Below, in pieces: positions 1 through 9,079 of a DNA stretch of 64,000 nt. The DNA is taken from NCBI RefSeq assembly GCF_003259505.1, contig NZ_QLLK01000006.1, positions 186,001 through 250,000 on the forward strand, written 5' to 3'. The notes under the pieces were generated by a model that saw nothing but the letters and a program-made list of their open reading frames with translations, searched no databases and had not been told where the DNA came from. Positions within the stretch are counted from its first letter, which is position 1; the number at the start of each line of letters is the position of its first letter. The stretch comes from Algoriphagus yeomjeoni (lineage in GTDB: Bacteria > Bacteroidota > Bacteroidia > Cytophagales > Cyclobacteriaceae). The position numbers and the translations under genes are program-made.

Positions 1-768
1 CTCACACAAACATCTGTAAAAACAGCCTTGGGATACTCTAGCGTTGCGCATATGGGGTTCAGCTTAATGACTTGTGGCCTCGGGCTTTATCCTGCAGCGA
101 TGCTGCACTTGGTTGCTCACTCATTTTACAAGGCGCATTCTTTCCTTTCTTCAGGAAGTGTGATTGAGGTTATCAGAGCTTCAAAAGTCACTTCATCAAC
201 TAGAATCGGCAGCCCATTTAGAATTGCCTTGGGGATTCTCTTAGCATTGGGACTTTATGCCGCATTTGCCTTAGCCTGGGGAATTGATCCCCAAAAGGAA
301 TTAGCCCTACTTGCACTTGGTGCAGTGATTATAATGGGGCTTTCACGCTTATTTACCACAGCGATTGACTCCAATGGGAGCTTGAAGCTAATGAGTCAAG
401 CGAGTCTTCTATCTGTGTTAGTTACAGCGGCTTTCTTTACACTGGAGTCTGGATCCCACTTTCTGCTTTCTTCACAAATACCTGAATTAGCAATACCAAA
501 CTTGTTGGAAATCATACTTATTTCCATCCTACTTCTTGCCTTTGGAGTGACAGTTTTCCTGCAAATAATCGCCCCAAACCTGTCAGCCAAACCATCTTAC
601 CAGGCAATGGCTATTCATTTGAAAAATGGGCTTTATGCAAATGCAATTTTTGATAGAATGGTCAGAGCTCTTTACTCTCATAAGTATGAAATCAAGTCTG
701 TTTTAACTGCGGAATTGAGCGAGCAAAAGAATATGAGAGTCTATAGCCCTGAAAAACAACCTGCTTAG
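1..768 (+). CDS. dabB: DabB-like proton-conducting membrane subunit, 5' end outside the window
   Basis: The reading frame is open from the first base, so the N-terminal half lies upstream of the window. The visible part opens with the conserved proton-channel segment of NuoL/MrpA-type antiporter subunits (KTALGYSSVAHMGF, then HLVAHSFYKAHSFLSSG), whose Lys and His residues belong to the proton path. Several hydrophobic helices follow. Fifty bases downstream is a DUF2309/DabA gene. This pairing is the known two-subunit DAB system, in which DabB supplies the cation gradient to the zinc subunit DabA for bicarbonate accumulation. It is not a complex I subunit, because no other nuo genes are nearby. 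The C-terminus is hydrophilic and presumably cytoplasmic. Family assignment is secure; the function rests on the neighbour. Confidence 0.88.
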   Translation, partial: LTQTSVKTALGYSSVAHMGFSLMTCGLGLYPAAMLHLVAHSFYKAHSFLSSGSVIEVIRASKVTSSTRIGSPFRIALGILLALGLYAAFALAWGIDPQKELALLALGAVIIMGLSRLFTTAIDSNGSLKLMSQASLLSVLVTAAFFTLESGSHFLLSSQIPELAIPNLLEIILISILLLAFGVTVFLQIIAPNLSAKPSYQAMAIHLKNGLYANAIFDRMVRALYSHKYEIKSVLTAELSEQKNMRVYSPEKQPA

Positions 769-818
769 AATTGTAAACTAGTGCTACTTATATATTTATC
801 TAAAATAATGATAATCAA

Positions 819-3329
819 ATGATTAAAGATATTGAATCTGAATATAACTTATTTGAAAACCTAGAAATGAATCAAGAAGTATTACTCAATACTATGCGAG
901 AAGCAAGTAAGAAAATAGCTCCAGTTTGGCCTTTGGAAAACTTCGTAGCTGTGAATCCTTACTTGGGCTTTACTAGCAAAAAATTCAGCAATGTGGCTCA
1001 GGAATTAGCTACGGCAGGTGCAGTTCAAATGACATTACCGGCATCATTTTACCTGGACAAACTAAATGCAGGAGAAATAATAGAGCGAGACATTGAACAG
1101 GCTCTTAGCAAAGGCGGAGCAAGGATATCTACGGATAAATTTATCAAGATTCTCAAAAAGAAGAATGAGTCAAAGGAGGTAACTAAAACGATTGCTACAG
1201 TAGCAGATCTGGCTACTGAAGTGACTAAAAAAGACTGGGAAAGATTTCTCATCGGCAGAGTCTCTCAATGGGCTGCATCTTATTTTGATAAGGGGCAAGC
1301 AATTTGGGTGGCTTCTGATCAAAAGCAGGATTTGTTTTATTCTTGGAAAACTGAGGCCCAAATTGACCGCACTCCAGAATTGATTGGGTTGAAGGGATTT
1401 AGAAAACTAGTGAAGTCATTACCAGATGATCCGATTAAAGCCACAAAAGTAGCCTTGGATATACTAGGGGTTTCTCCTGAGCAAGCTTCACTTTATTTTC
1501 ACCGCCTGCTCCTAAAAGTAGGTGGATGGGCTGCTTATGCGGCTCGAGTGGATTGGGATTCTGAGCTGTATGGAGGAAAAGACGGAAAAGTTATCGAGTT
1601 TTTAGCCCTGCTCATTTGTTGGGAGGCCTGTCTGCTCGAAAGCTTGAACGAAGAAGAATTATATATAAAATGGGATGATGCAAAAGGTACATTTTCTCTG
1701 CTAAATAATCAGCCGGAATTGAATCAACATTTAGCACATAACCTGATTCTACAGGAGGCTTTTGATTTGGCAGCGCAAAGAAAAATTATCGAGAAATTCG
1801 AACTGGCTGAGCCATCAAAGAGTCAAGAATCAGAGCAGGCTAAAGCACAGGCAATATTCTGCATCGATGTACGATCCGAAGTGTTTCGAAGAAATCTCGA
1901 ATTAGTTGATCACGAAATAGAAACACTTGGATTTGCTGGGTTCTTCGCTTTTCCAATAAAATATGTTCCAATAGGACATAATGAAGGAGAAGCTCAGTGT
2001 CCTGTACTGCTGAAAACTGGTCCTACAATCCTTGAAGAGCTATCTGACCCGAAGGCGTATCAACGAGCTCTTTCTGGAAGACTGCAGAATCGACAGGTTC
2101 AACAGGTTTGGAAATCCTTTAAATCAGGAGCTGTAACATGCTTCAGTTTTGTCAGTCCAATGGGGCTTTCATACCTCCCTAAAATTTTCACAGATTCATT
2201 TGGCTTAACGCGCCCCGTACCACATCCAGACCAGGAGGGAATGTCAAACAAGGATTTCAAAAATAGAACTATCAGCCTGGGAAGAAATCATCATCTAGGC
2301 GAAACGACAGGGATTCCGCTTGATCAACAAATCCAAATGGCCAAGAATGCACTTAAGGCAATGTCTCTGACTGATGATTTTGGGAGGTTTGTTCTAATCG
2401 TCGGGCATGGATCTACCACAGTAAATAATCCACATGCCACCGGCTATGACTGCGGTGCTTGCGGAGGTCACTCAGGAGAGGCAAATGCCCGCGTAGCAGC
2501 TGCAGTATTAAACAATAGGGTGGTTAGAACAGCTTTGCAATCAGAGAACATCTTCATTCCGGTAAATACAATCTTCTTGGCCTGTCTTCATGATACTACT
2601 ACCGATGAAGTAAGGATATTCAATGAATATGATGTGCCAAATGATAGAAAAGAAGAGTTGCAATCTCTTCAAAAATCCTTGGTTTCAGCAGGTCATGCCG
2701 CAAGAACTGAACGGTCTCTTCGTATGACGGCTAGTAGTTCTTCGGCTATAGAAAAGATGATAATCACAAGGAGTAAAGATTGGTCACAGACCCGCCCGGA
2801 ATGGGGGCTTGCCGGATGCTCTGCCTTCGTGGTTGCTCCTCGTGAAAGAACAAAAGGGATGGATATGGAGGGCAAGTCATTTTTGCACTCCTATGAATGG
2901 GAAAAGGATTCAGGGTTTTCTGTTCTTGAATTGATCATGACTGCTCCTATGGTAGTCACAAGCTGGATCAATCTTCAGTATTACGGCTCAACGGTTGATA
3001 ACAAGACTTTTGGTTCTGGAAATAAAACTTTACACAACGTTACGGCTGGCTTGGGGGTACTTGAAGGTTATTCCGGCGATCTCAGGGTAGGCTTACCAAT
3101 GCAGGCAGTTCACGACGGAGAGAACTACCAGCATCAACCTGAAAAACTCAATGTCATCATAGAAGCACCGATTGAGGCTATAAATTCCATCCTGAAAAAG
3201 CATAAAGGCGTGAGAGATTTAGTTGACAATGGCTGGATCTATCTGATGGTCATGAATGATGGGGGTAAAATCTCTCATAAATATGCTGGAGATTTGACTT
3301 GGGAAAGCGTAGCTCAGGTGGCGGCTTGA
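819..3329 (+). CDS. dabA: DabA, inorganic carbon transporter zinc subunit (DUF2309)
   Basis: An 836-residue protein of the DUF2309/YbcC family, now known as DabA, which is a beta-carbonic-anhydrase-like protein that hydrates CO2 unidirectionally when coupled to DabB. The four expected zinc-site residues are visible: Cys348 and Asp350 in FCIDVRSE, His530 in IVGHGS, and Cys545 in YDCGACGGHSGEANAR. The N-terminal APVWPLENFVAVNPYLGF segment is also typical. Length is normal. It starts 50 bases after dabB, probably in one operon, and a hairpin terminator lies about 220 bases downstream. Likely role: raising cytoplasmic bicarbonate for carboxylases such as the PEP carboxylase encoded later in this window (inference). 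Confidence 0.93.
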   Translation: MIKDIESEYNLFENLEMNQEVLLNTMREASKKIAPVWPLENFVAVNPYLGFTSKKFSNVAQELATAGAVQMTLPASFYLDKLNAGEIIERDIEQALSKGGARISTDKFIKILKKKNESKEVTKTIATVADLATEVTKKDWERFLIGRVSQWAASYFDKGQAIWVASDQKQDLFYSWKTEAQIDRTPELIGLKGFRKLVKSLPDDPIKATKVALDILGVSPEQASLYFHRLLLKVGGWAAYAARVDWDSELYGGKDGKVIEFLALLICWEACLLESLNEEELYIKWDDAKGTFSLLNNQPELNQHLAHNLILQEAFDLAAQRKIIEKFELAEPSKSQESEQAKAQAIFCIDVRSEVFRRNLELVDHEIETLGFAGFFAFPIKYVPIGHNEGEAQCPVLLKTGPTILEELSDPKAYQRALSGRLQNRQVQQVWKSFKSGAVTCFSFVSPMGLSYLPKIFTDSFGLTRPVPHPDQEGMSNKDFKNRTISLGRNHHLGETTGIPLDQQIQMAKNALKAMSLTDDFGRFVLIVGHGSTTVNNPHATGYDCGACGGHSGEANARVAAAVLNNRVVRTALQSENIFIPVNTIFLACLHDTTTDEVRIFNEYDVPNDRKEELQSLQKSLVSAGHAARTERSLRMTASSSSAIEKMIITRSKDWSQTRPEWGLAGCSAFVVAPRERTKGMDMEGKSFLHSYEWEKDSGFSVLELIMTAPMVVTSWINLQYYGSTVDNKTFGSGNKTLHNVTAGLGVLEGYSGDLRVGLPMQAVHDGENYQHQPEKLNVIIEAPIEAINSILKKHKGVRDLVDNGWIYLMVMNDGGKISHKYAGDLTWESVAQVAA

Positions 3330-3652
3330 TTTTGTGTGTCATTTCTGACAGGCTAATGGAACACAAGTCCAAAAAGTGACATCGTGGAAGTAAGTTTCAA
3401 AATGGTAGATCTTCAAAACTGTACCTTAATATATGAAGACGGAACTTACATCATATTCAATGACTCCAAACTGAAAGAACCAGATTAGTACGGTAAAAGC
3501 CTCCCGGACTATGTTTCTGTCAAGTAGCCGGAGTCTGAGGAATCTTGATTAGAAAGCCCTTCGGGGCTTTTTGTGTTAAAAGATGATGGGTTATAGCCAG
3601 AAGCTGCAGGTTTGATGTTTTTCCTCTTTAATAAAAAACGCGAAGTCTTAGT
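3330..3652. other. intergenic region between dabA and the Crp/Fnr gene
   Basis: This 323-base gap holds the dabA terminator at 3553-3572. It also has an open frame from 3357 to 3488, with a possible GTG at 3384 or ATG at 3402, encoding at most about 43 residues that I do not recognise. Without a ribosome binding site or a family match I do not call it a gene. Nothing else was seen. Confidence 0.5.
3553..3572 (+). terminator. rho-independent terminator after dabA
   Basis: A perfect 7-bp stem (AAAGCCC/GGGCTTT) closed by a TTCG tetraloop runs straight into a short T tract. It stands about 220 bases after the dabA stop and is the first strong hairpin in that direction. Confidence 0.8.
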
Positions 3653-4273
3653 CTAAAGGGCTTTGGTCCTAGTCGAATTAGCCACGGTTTGTCTAGTAAT
3701 ACCGATCAAATCGCCAAGGTCCTTTTGGGTAAGAAGATCGATCAAGGCAAACTCAAACCCTTCTGCATCTGAGACCTTGATATCAAAATAGGAATTGAGA
3801 AACGTAAGTTTTTCTTTTGCTTTTTTCTCATGTAGCTTTTTAAGCTTTTTTTCAGCACTGCACCAGCGCTTAACTAGGTAGGAGATGAACCACTCGGAAA
3901 CTTCTGGGTTCAAAATCACCATTTTTTTGAAAAAATCGCGGTTGTAAACACGCAAACGTGTATCTATCAATGCTTTTGAATACTCAAAAAACTGGTTGTT
4001 CAAGTATTTTAAATCCCCAAAAAAATCGGTTTTAAACAGCACATCAAAGATAAATTCCTCACCATCTTCTGTGTAGCTACCCAACTTCACTGCGCCTTCT
4101 ACTATTTCATACATATAGGTATGATCCGAAGAAGGGGTGTAGATATAGTCGTTCTTTTTTACCACAATCTCTCTAACCATACCAAAGGATTGGCTAGACT
4201 GCTGGGAGGAGATGTGGTCGAAAAAATTGAAACCTTTATAAGTTTCATTATTTGGTCGTACAGGTATTGCCAT
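3653..4273 (-). CDS. Crp/Fnr-family transcriptional regulator with a short C-terminus
   Basis: A 206-residue protein with a cyclic-nucleotide-binding-type jelly roll at about residues 30-120 (YEIVEGAVKLGSYTEDGEEF, then DFFGDL), a dimerisation helix rich in Lys and Glu (about 135-165), and a C-terminal helix-turn-helix (LTQKDLGDLIGITRQTVANS). The protein stops only a few residues after the recognition helix (TRTKAL), whereas most relatives continue with a beta-hairpin wing of 20-30 residues, so it may be slightly truncated. It converges on dabA. Upstream are a -7-like TAATTTTG and a group of ACTTC/GAAGT half-sites. Neither the effector nor the target genes can be read from the sequence. Confidence 0.8.
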   Translation of the reverse strand: MAIPVRPNNETYKGFNFFDHISSQQSSQSFGMVREIVVKKNDYIYTPSSDHTYMYEIVEGAVKLGSYTEDGEEFIFDVLFKTDFFGDLKYLNNQFFEYSKALIDTRLRVYNRDFFKKMVILNPEVSEWFISYLVKRWCSAEKKLKKLHEKKAKEKLTFLNSYFDIKVSDAEGFEFALIDLLTQKDLGDLIGITRQTVANSTRTKAL

Positions 4274-4293
4274 ATTTCGGAAGATTATCTTCT

Positions 4294-4301
4294 CAAAATT
4301 A
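4294..4301 (-). promoter_or_regulatory. possible -7 promoter element of the Crp/Fnr gene
   Basis: On the minus strand this reads TAATTTTG, an exact match to the Bacteroidota -7 consensus TAnnTTTG, and it lies about 20 bases before the start codon. No good TTG was found at the usual -33 distance, so support is partial. Confidence 0.35.
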
Positions 4302-4325
4302 CCTGACTACTGTTAGCACATAGTT

Positions 4326-4366
4326 ACTTCAATATGAAGTTTATGTACTTCATGCTCTCCTGAAGT
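4326..4366. promoter_or_regulatory. cluster of ACTTC/GAAGT half-sites, candidate operator
   Basis: Four alternating half-sites are visible: ACTTC at 4326, GAAGT at 4336, ACTTC at 4347 and GAAGT at 4362. They form two inverted repeats with spacers of 5 and 10 bases, just upstream of the possible -7 element of the Crp/Fnr gene. That position suits an operator, perhaps for autoregulation. The binding protein is unknown. Confidence 0.35.
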
Positions 4367-4400
4367 AAAAACCGGAGAAAAACATAAATTTCTCTCCGGC
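4367..4400 (-). terminator. terminator after the phosphodiesterase gene
   Basis: On the minus strand a 7-bp stem (CCGGAGA/TCTCCGG), closed by an AT-rich loop of 14 bases, is followed by a short T tract, directly downstream of the stop codon at 4413. Confidence 0.65.
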
Positions 4401-4412
4401 TTTTGGTTTCTG

Positions 4413-5777
4413 TTATTTCTTTATTCCCGGGTATAATGTGCTCTCAGGTAGCTCAATGGATAAGTCTAATAGGTATTTCACTACGGATGCCACATCTACT
4501 AAGCCCATTTCCTGAATCTCAACATTCTCACGAATTCCTGCGCCCCAAGCGATAAAACCTGTCTCGATCTCATCAAAGTCCGGGAAATAGCCATGTGTTC
4601 CACCTTTGGCTGGCTTCAGTGTGTCTCCATCTGTAGAGCTGGAAAAGGAGATGCCCTGAATGGGAGCAAGTGCCAATACGGCATTTGGATCTGCGCCGAC
4701 TTCGTCCAATTCTTCTCTATTCACCACTCTGAATAGCTTTTTGATGTTTTCTGGCAAATCAGCGAGGATTTTCTTTACCTGAGCGGCTGTCTGGGTGTCA
4801 TTCTTATCTTTTAGATGTAGAAAAGCTGAAGCTCCGCTGGTATGGAATGCCGCTTTCCAATTACCGCGGTCGTCTTTATTTTCCATTAAACCAGCCTCTA
4901 CAAGCCAAATGTTAGGACTAAGCGCGCTGTGAATGTTTACAAATCCATGATCTCCGGTGATGATAAAGGTGGTTTTGTCCAATACGCCAGCCCGCTCCGC
5001 GGCTTCCATGATTTTGCCGATAGCTCTATCGGTAGCGGCGATGGATTTATGTACCATCGGGCCATCTCTTCCTTCGCTATGCTGGAAGTGATCTGTCGCT
5101 ATGAGATGAAGAGTGATGAAGTTTGGCTTGTAAGTTTCTAGAATGTAGCCAGCCATATCGCCGATTCTATCTTCCCGGTTTAGGTAGTCGCCGTTGAACG
5201 TCTTTTCATTTAGCTTCCCGAGTACGTTGAGTTCCATTTCTGCCAATAATCCCTTAGGAGTTTCCATCTCTCTCATGGGCTCTATTCTCCCATAGCCTTC
5301 CAGACTCCAAAATTCAGGGAGATTGTAATCAATAGGAGCATTGACAGATACTGGCCAAAGAAAACTGGCGCTGGTCATCCCGTCATTTCTTACCGCTTCC
5401 CACAGGGTAGGAACTTGAATCAGCTCATTTTCCCAATACCATCTGCCGGTTTGCCCCTCAGGCTCGAAAGGCGCATTGTAATAAATCCCATGCTTGTCAG
5501 GCATGGTTCCTGTGATTACGGTAGTGTGCGATGGATAAGTGACGGAAGGAAAAACTCCAGTTACGCCCAAAGATCGAGCTCCTTCCTTTGCCATGGTTTG
5601 CAAGTTTGGAGCGGGCCATTTTTCCTCTAGATAGAAATTTGGGCGAAAGCCATCAATGGAAATCAACACCACATGTTCAGCCGGTTTTGCGTTTTGCGCT
5701 AGCACAAAGTGGTTGCCTAATGCTATTGATAAAAGGATAAGGAGATTTATCTTTTTTGATAAAAAGGTAGGATACAT
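4413..5777 (-). CDS. secreted nucleotide pyrophosphatase/phosphodiesterase (alkaline phosphatase superfamily)
   Basis: A 454-residue protein with a signal peptide ending near residue 28 (VLAQ). The fold is that of ectonucleotide pyrophosphatase/phosphodiesterases: metal ligand Asp42 in LISIDGFRP, nucleophile Thr80 in FPSVTYPSHTT, then ATDHFQH, TGDHGF and a late GGTHGYFPD supplying further metal-binding Asp and His. Such enzymes cleave phosphodiester or pyrophosphate bonds of nucleotides or lipid head groups in the periplasm. Substrate cannot be read from motifs alone. It lies 58 bases downstream of the TonB receptor gene, but a terminator stands between them, so co-transcription is doubtful. 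A separate hairpin ends the gene. Confidence 0.88.
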   Translation of the reverse strand: MYPTFLSKKINLLILLSIALGNHFVLAQNAKPAEHVVLISIDGFRPNFYLEEKWPAPNLQTMAKEGARSLGVTGVFPSVTYPSHTTVITGTMPDKHGIYYNAPFEPEGQTGRWYWENELIQVPTLWEAVRNDGMTSASFLWPVSVNAPIDYNLPEFWSLEGYGRIEPMREMETPKGLLAEMELNVLGKLNEKTFNGDYLNREDRIGDMAGYILETYKPNFITLHLIATDHFQHSEGRDGPMVHKSIAATDRAIGKIMEAAERAGVLDKTTFIITGDHGFVNIHSALSPNIWLVEAGLMENKDDRGNWKAAFHTSGASAFLHLKDKNDTQTAAQVKKILADLPENIKKLFRVVNREELDEVGADPNAVLALAPIQGISFSSSTDGDTLKPAKGGTHGYFPDFDEIETGFIAWGAGIRENVEIQEMGLVDVASVVKYLLDLSIELPESTLYPGIKK

Positions 5778-5795
5778 GTTTATTCGTGTGGTTTG

Positions 5796-5824
5796 AAAAA
5801 GCCCGCTGTCGGATGACAGCGGAC
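5796..5824 (-). terminator. terminator after the TonB receptor gene
   Basis: Read on the minus strand, a GC-rich stem (CCGCTGTC/GACAGCGG with flanking pairs) and a four-base loop run into five T residues shortly after the stop at 5836. Confidence 0.75.
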
Positions 5825-5835
5825 TTATTTTTTAT

Positions 5836-8800
5836 TTAGAAAAAGATTTTGCCTGAAATCTGCATTTGGTAAGGTGTACCACCAGGCGTGGTAACTCCAA
5901 CGTTTGGATTTACTTCATAGACGTAAGCTTCTTTCACAGGATCAAAATTCCGGATAGTTAAGAGGTTTTGATTGCCTAAGTTCTTGGACGTTCCCCAGTC
6001 TTTGTTGAGTAAGTTGGCTACGTTGAAAATATCCAGCCCCAGTTCAATTCCTGATTTCTTTTCACCACTGAAGTAGATTTTCTTTGCTGCCCGAATGTCC
6101 CAGTTGCCGAAATACCCATTTTCTCCACCATTTCTCACAGCTACTTTTCCTAGGCTTTCTCTGATGTAATCAGATGCTAGGTTGTCTGGATTAGCCAGTA
6201 TATCGTTCATGCCTGCTGCGATAGTTTCAGACAAACCTGGGGTAGCTGGATCGAATACAAAGGCAAGATCGTTGGAGTTCACAAAGTCACCATTGACGTT
6301 ACCGTTTACTCGAAGGGAGTAGCGAGTACCACCAATTCCGGAGTATCTCACGCCTACAGAGATGCCTTTCCAAGTTGGTAAAGTACCATAAAGAACTACT
6401 TTGGTTCTGTATTGACCGTTGGAATAGCTCATGTTAGAAAGATCTCTAGGATCATCCACTACCATCTGAAATAGGGTTGCACTGTTAGCGACATTACCAT
6501 TGTAAGAAGTGTTGTCTTTGCTGTCATTCCAAGTGTAGCTAGCGGTGATTTGTCCGTCTTTGAAGTAGCGATAGGTTCCATCGATCACCAAGGTGTAGGT
6601 ATTGTTTCTTCCTTCACTGTTTAGCTCTAGTACTCTACCGATTTGATCTGTTTTTCTTCCTTGGGTCCAATCTGCATTTCCATTGGAAGTACTGATCGTT
6701 GATGCCGGTACATAGACACCTCTTCCACCTTCTTCATCCAAGGTGAAGTAAGGTTGATCCACCATGTTTCTGTCTACATACATGTAGTTGTTTCTGGCGA
6801 TTGATGCGATGAAGTTGACGCCAAGTCTTAAGCGATTGTTGAAAATTCGGTTGTACATCACATTACCTTTATAAACAGTGGGAACTTTCAAATCTTCGCT
6901 GTTCATGTTGATGGTTGTCACTGGGGTGATACCCGGTTGATTCAATAAATCTACACCTGGAGCAGTGGTAGGGTCATTTCTGTAGGAAACGAAATCAGGC
7001 ATTGGTACATTTTCACCCGTGATATCTACTGCGAAAATCTTGGTGCCGTCAAATTGTAGGTTGTTTACATCTGAATAGTTGTTCAGTGCAGATCCAAAAA
7101 TACCACCGCCAATTCTCAGGATGTCCTGTTGCTTTTCATTGATATCCCAGGTGAATTGAACTCTTGGCTGTACCTGAAACCCGCCTGTTTTTACATCAGT
7201 TCTCAAGCCTAACTCGTCGAATACAGTCTGATTGAAAGTAGGGCTGTTTTGGTAACCTGTGTAATCTCCTCTCAGGCCAAGTACCAAATTCATTCCTCTT
7301 CCTAAATCTGTCTCAGCCTGTGCATAGATTCCTCCTCCAAAGATGCTTTGCTCTACTGTAGGATCTTCTGTAGCGACTTCTCTGGCGTATCGGTAAGGTT
7401 GCAGGTTTTCAAAGTTGTCCAATCCTGTGAAATAGAATCGGCCATTGAACTCACTAGTTGCTAGTGAATTAAGGTTGTTCAGCAAGAAGTCTATCCCAAA
7501 AGTGAAATCTGTTCTGCCTTTGGTATATTATAGGTTGTTGACCAGTTGATACACATTGGACTCGAATCTTTCTGGAAGGTAGCGCTGCCCACCCAGTTGG
7601 ATGGTGGTATTTACATTTCTTCCATCTACCTCAGACTCCACCCGTTGAACGATCGCTCTTGGGATATTACTGCTTGGAAGTTGCGCGTTTGGACTTCCGT
7701 CATCAAGTGTGTATAGGTATTGGAGCTTCAGTTCGTTGGTTAGCTTATTGCTGATCTCAGTTCGTAGAGATGCCATCAAGCTATTGGCAGTAGAAAGGTG
7801 GTCGCCATAGACTTCGTAGAGGTTAATTGAACTGTTGTCAGATACGCCTTGGCTATTTAGATCACGGGAAAAGTTGTTTCGGATCGTCAACAAGTTGGAC
7901 TTGTTAATCTGATAGTCAATTCTAGCAAAGGCGGTATGTGAGTACCTTTTCTTATCAAAACTACCTGTCTGAGGGCTTTCTGCTACTCCATATTCATTTC
8001 TTGCAATTTGTAAATATCGGTCTAGAGACTCTTGAGAAAGGTTGTATCTGTTCTCATCTTCCGGTGTTCTGATGTCAGCGATATAAAGTGGTCTCGCATC
8101 GCGCTGCCCATCATAGGCAAGGAAAAAATGAAGCTTGTCCTTGATAATCGGACCTCCCAGGGTAAATCCATATTGCTGTATGGCAAACTCATCTTCCCGC
8201 ACATTGCCTCGGGTGTCATACTTGCTGCTCAGCCAATCTGCTCTGTTGAATAGGAAGGCAGATCCATGTACCGTGTTAGTTCCCGTTTTAGTTACTGCGC
8301 TGATAATTCCGCCGCCACTTCTACCGTTAGTCACGTCGTAGTCGTTGGTAGACACCTCAAATTCCCGGATAGCTTCCATAGAGATGGAAAAAGGACCTCT
8401 GTTGGTCGATCCGCTGGAAAGTGGGCTTCTATTCGTCATACCATCTATCGTATAGTTGGTAGAAGAATAAAGCTGGCCGAGGAGGTTGCTGCCATTAGAA
8501 ACTGGAGAAAGGTCAACCAAGCTGTTGAAGTTTCTGCCATTAACAGGAAGGGTCGCCATATCTTTCGCAGTGACGGCAGTAGAGCTACCGAAGCGATCAA
8601 TGCTGTTGGATAGAGAATTGGCAACTACGCTTACTTCACTGAGGGATTGAGCTTCCTCGCTGAGAACGATGTCCAGTTTGATACGATCTCCTTGGCTGAC
8701 CGCATATCCAGTAAATACCTTCGTGCCATAGCCCATATACGTACAGGTTACCGAGTAATCGTTGGCTAAAGGAAGCTGGTTTACCGTGTAGTTACCTGTA

Positions 8801-9006
8801 AGGTTAGTGATGGCAGAAGCCGTAAAGCCAGTAAGCTCGTTTTTGATGAGCAAAGCAGCTCCAATGAGTGGCTCCCCGTTTTCATCCTTTACCTGTCCGG
8901 AAATGGAAGCATTGGTCGCCTGCGAATAAGTTTGGGTTTTGAACCCAAAGAATAGGAAAAGAAATAGGATTCCTACCTGATAATGGGTAAAAGTTTTTGA
9001 CCTCAT
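5836..9006 (-). pseudogene. Oar-like TonB-dependent receptor interrupted by an in-frame stop
   Basis: One continuous reading frame of 1057 codons is broken once, by a TAA at 7528-7530 (minus strand). The 492-codon front part has a signal peptide (ends about residue 29), a carboxypeptidase-regulatory-like domain (about 34-115, ISGQVKDENGEPLIGAAL), and a plug domain (TLPVNGRNFNSLVDLSP, then YTIDGMTNRS). The rest is outer-membrane barrel ending in the C-terminal aromatic QISGKIFF. The residues either side of the stop (QLVNNL / YTKGRTDFTFGIDF) join as expected for the family, so the stop probably replaces a Tyr codon by a single base change. It could be a true null allele, a read-through case or a sequencing error. 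The family takes up or exports peptides or sugars across the outer membrane; substrate unknown. Confidence 0.85.
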
Positions 9007-9034
9007 AGTGTTTGGATAATGGTTTAATTTGAGG

Positions 9035-9042
9035 CAAAACTA
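9035..9042 (-). promoter_or_regulatory. possible -7 promoter element of the TonB receptor gene
   Basis: The minus strand reads TAGTTTTG, matching TAnnTTTG, about 30 bases before the start codon. A clear -33 TTG is missing; an inverted repeat occupies part of that region. Confidence 0.4.
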
Positions 9043-9062
9043 GATTTCAGAAGGTGGTAGAA

Positions 9063-9079
9063 ATGTTAAAAATTAACAT
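9063..9079. promoter_or_regulatory. perfect inverted repeat upstream of the TonB receptor
   Basis: ATGTTAA-AAA-TTAACAT is a perfect 7+7 inverted repeat lying about 20-37 bases upstream of the possible -7 element, so it overlaps the -33 region. A dimeric repressor or activator site is plausible; the protein is not known. Confidence 0.4.

Noticed and set aside
1-768. Complex I subunit NuoL
   Set aside because: The adjacent DUF2309 gene and lack of other nuo genes point to the DabAB transporter.
3384-3488. Small open frame after dabA (28-35 residues)
   Set aside because: No ribosome binding site, no recognisable family and a very short length.
7528-9006. Front part of the TonB receptor as a separate complete gene
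   Set aside because: The frame continues across the stop and the second part is the missing barrel in the same frame, so the two are one interrupted gene.
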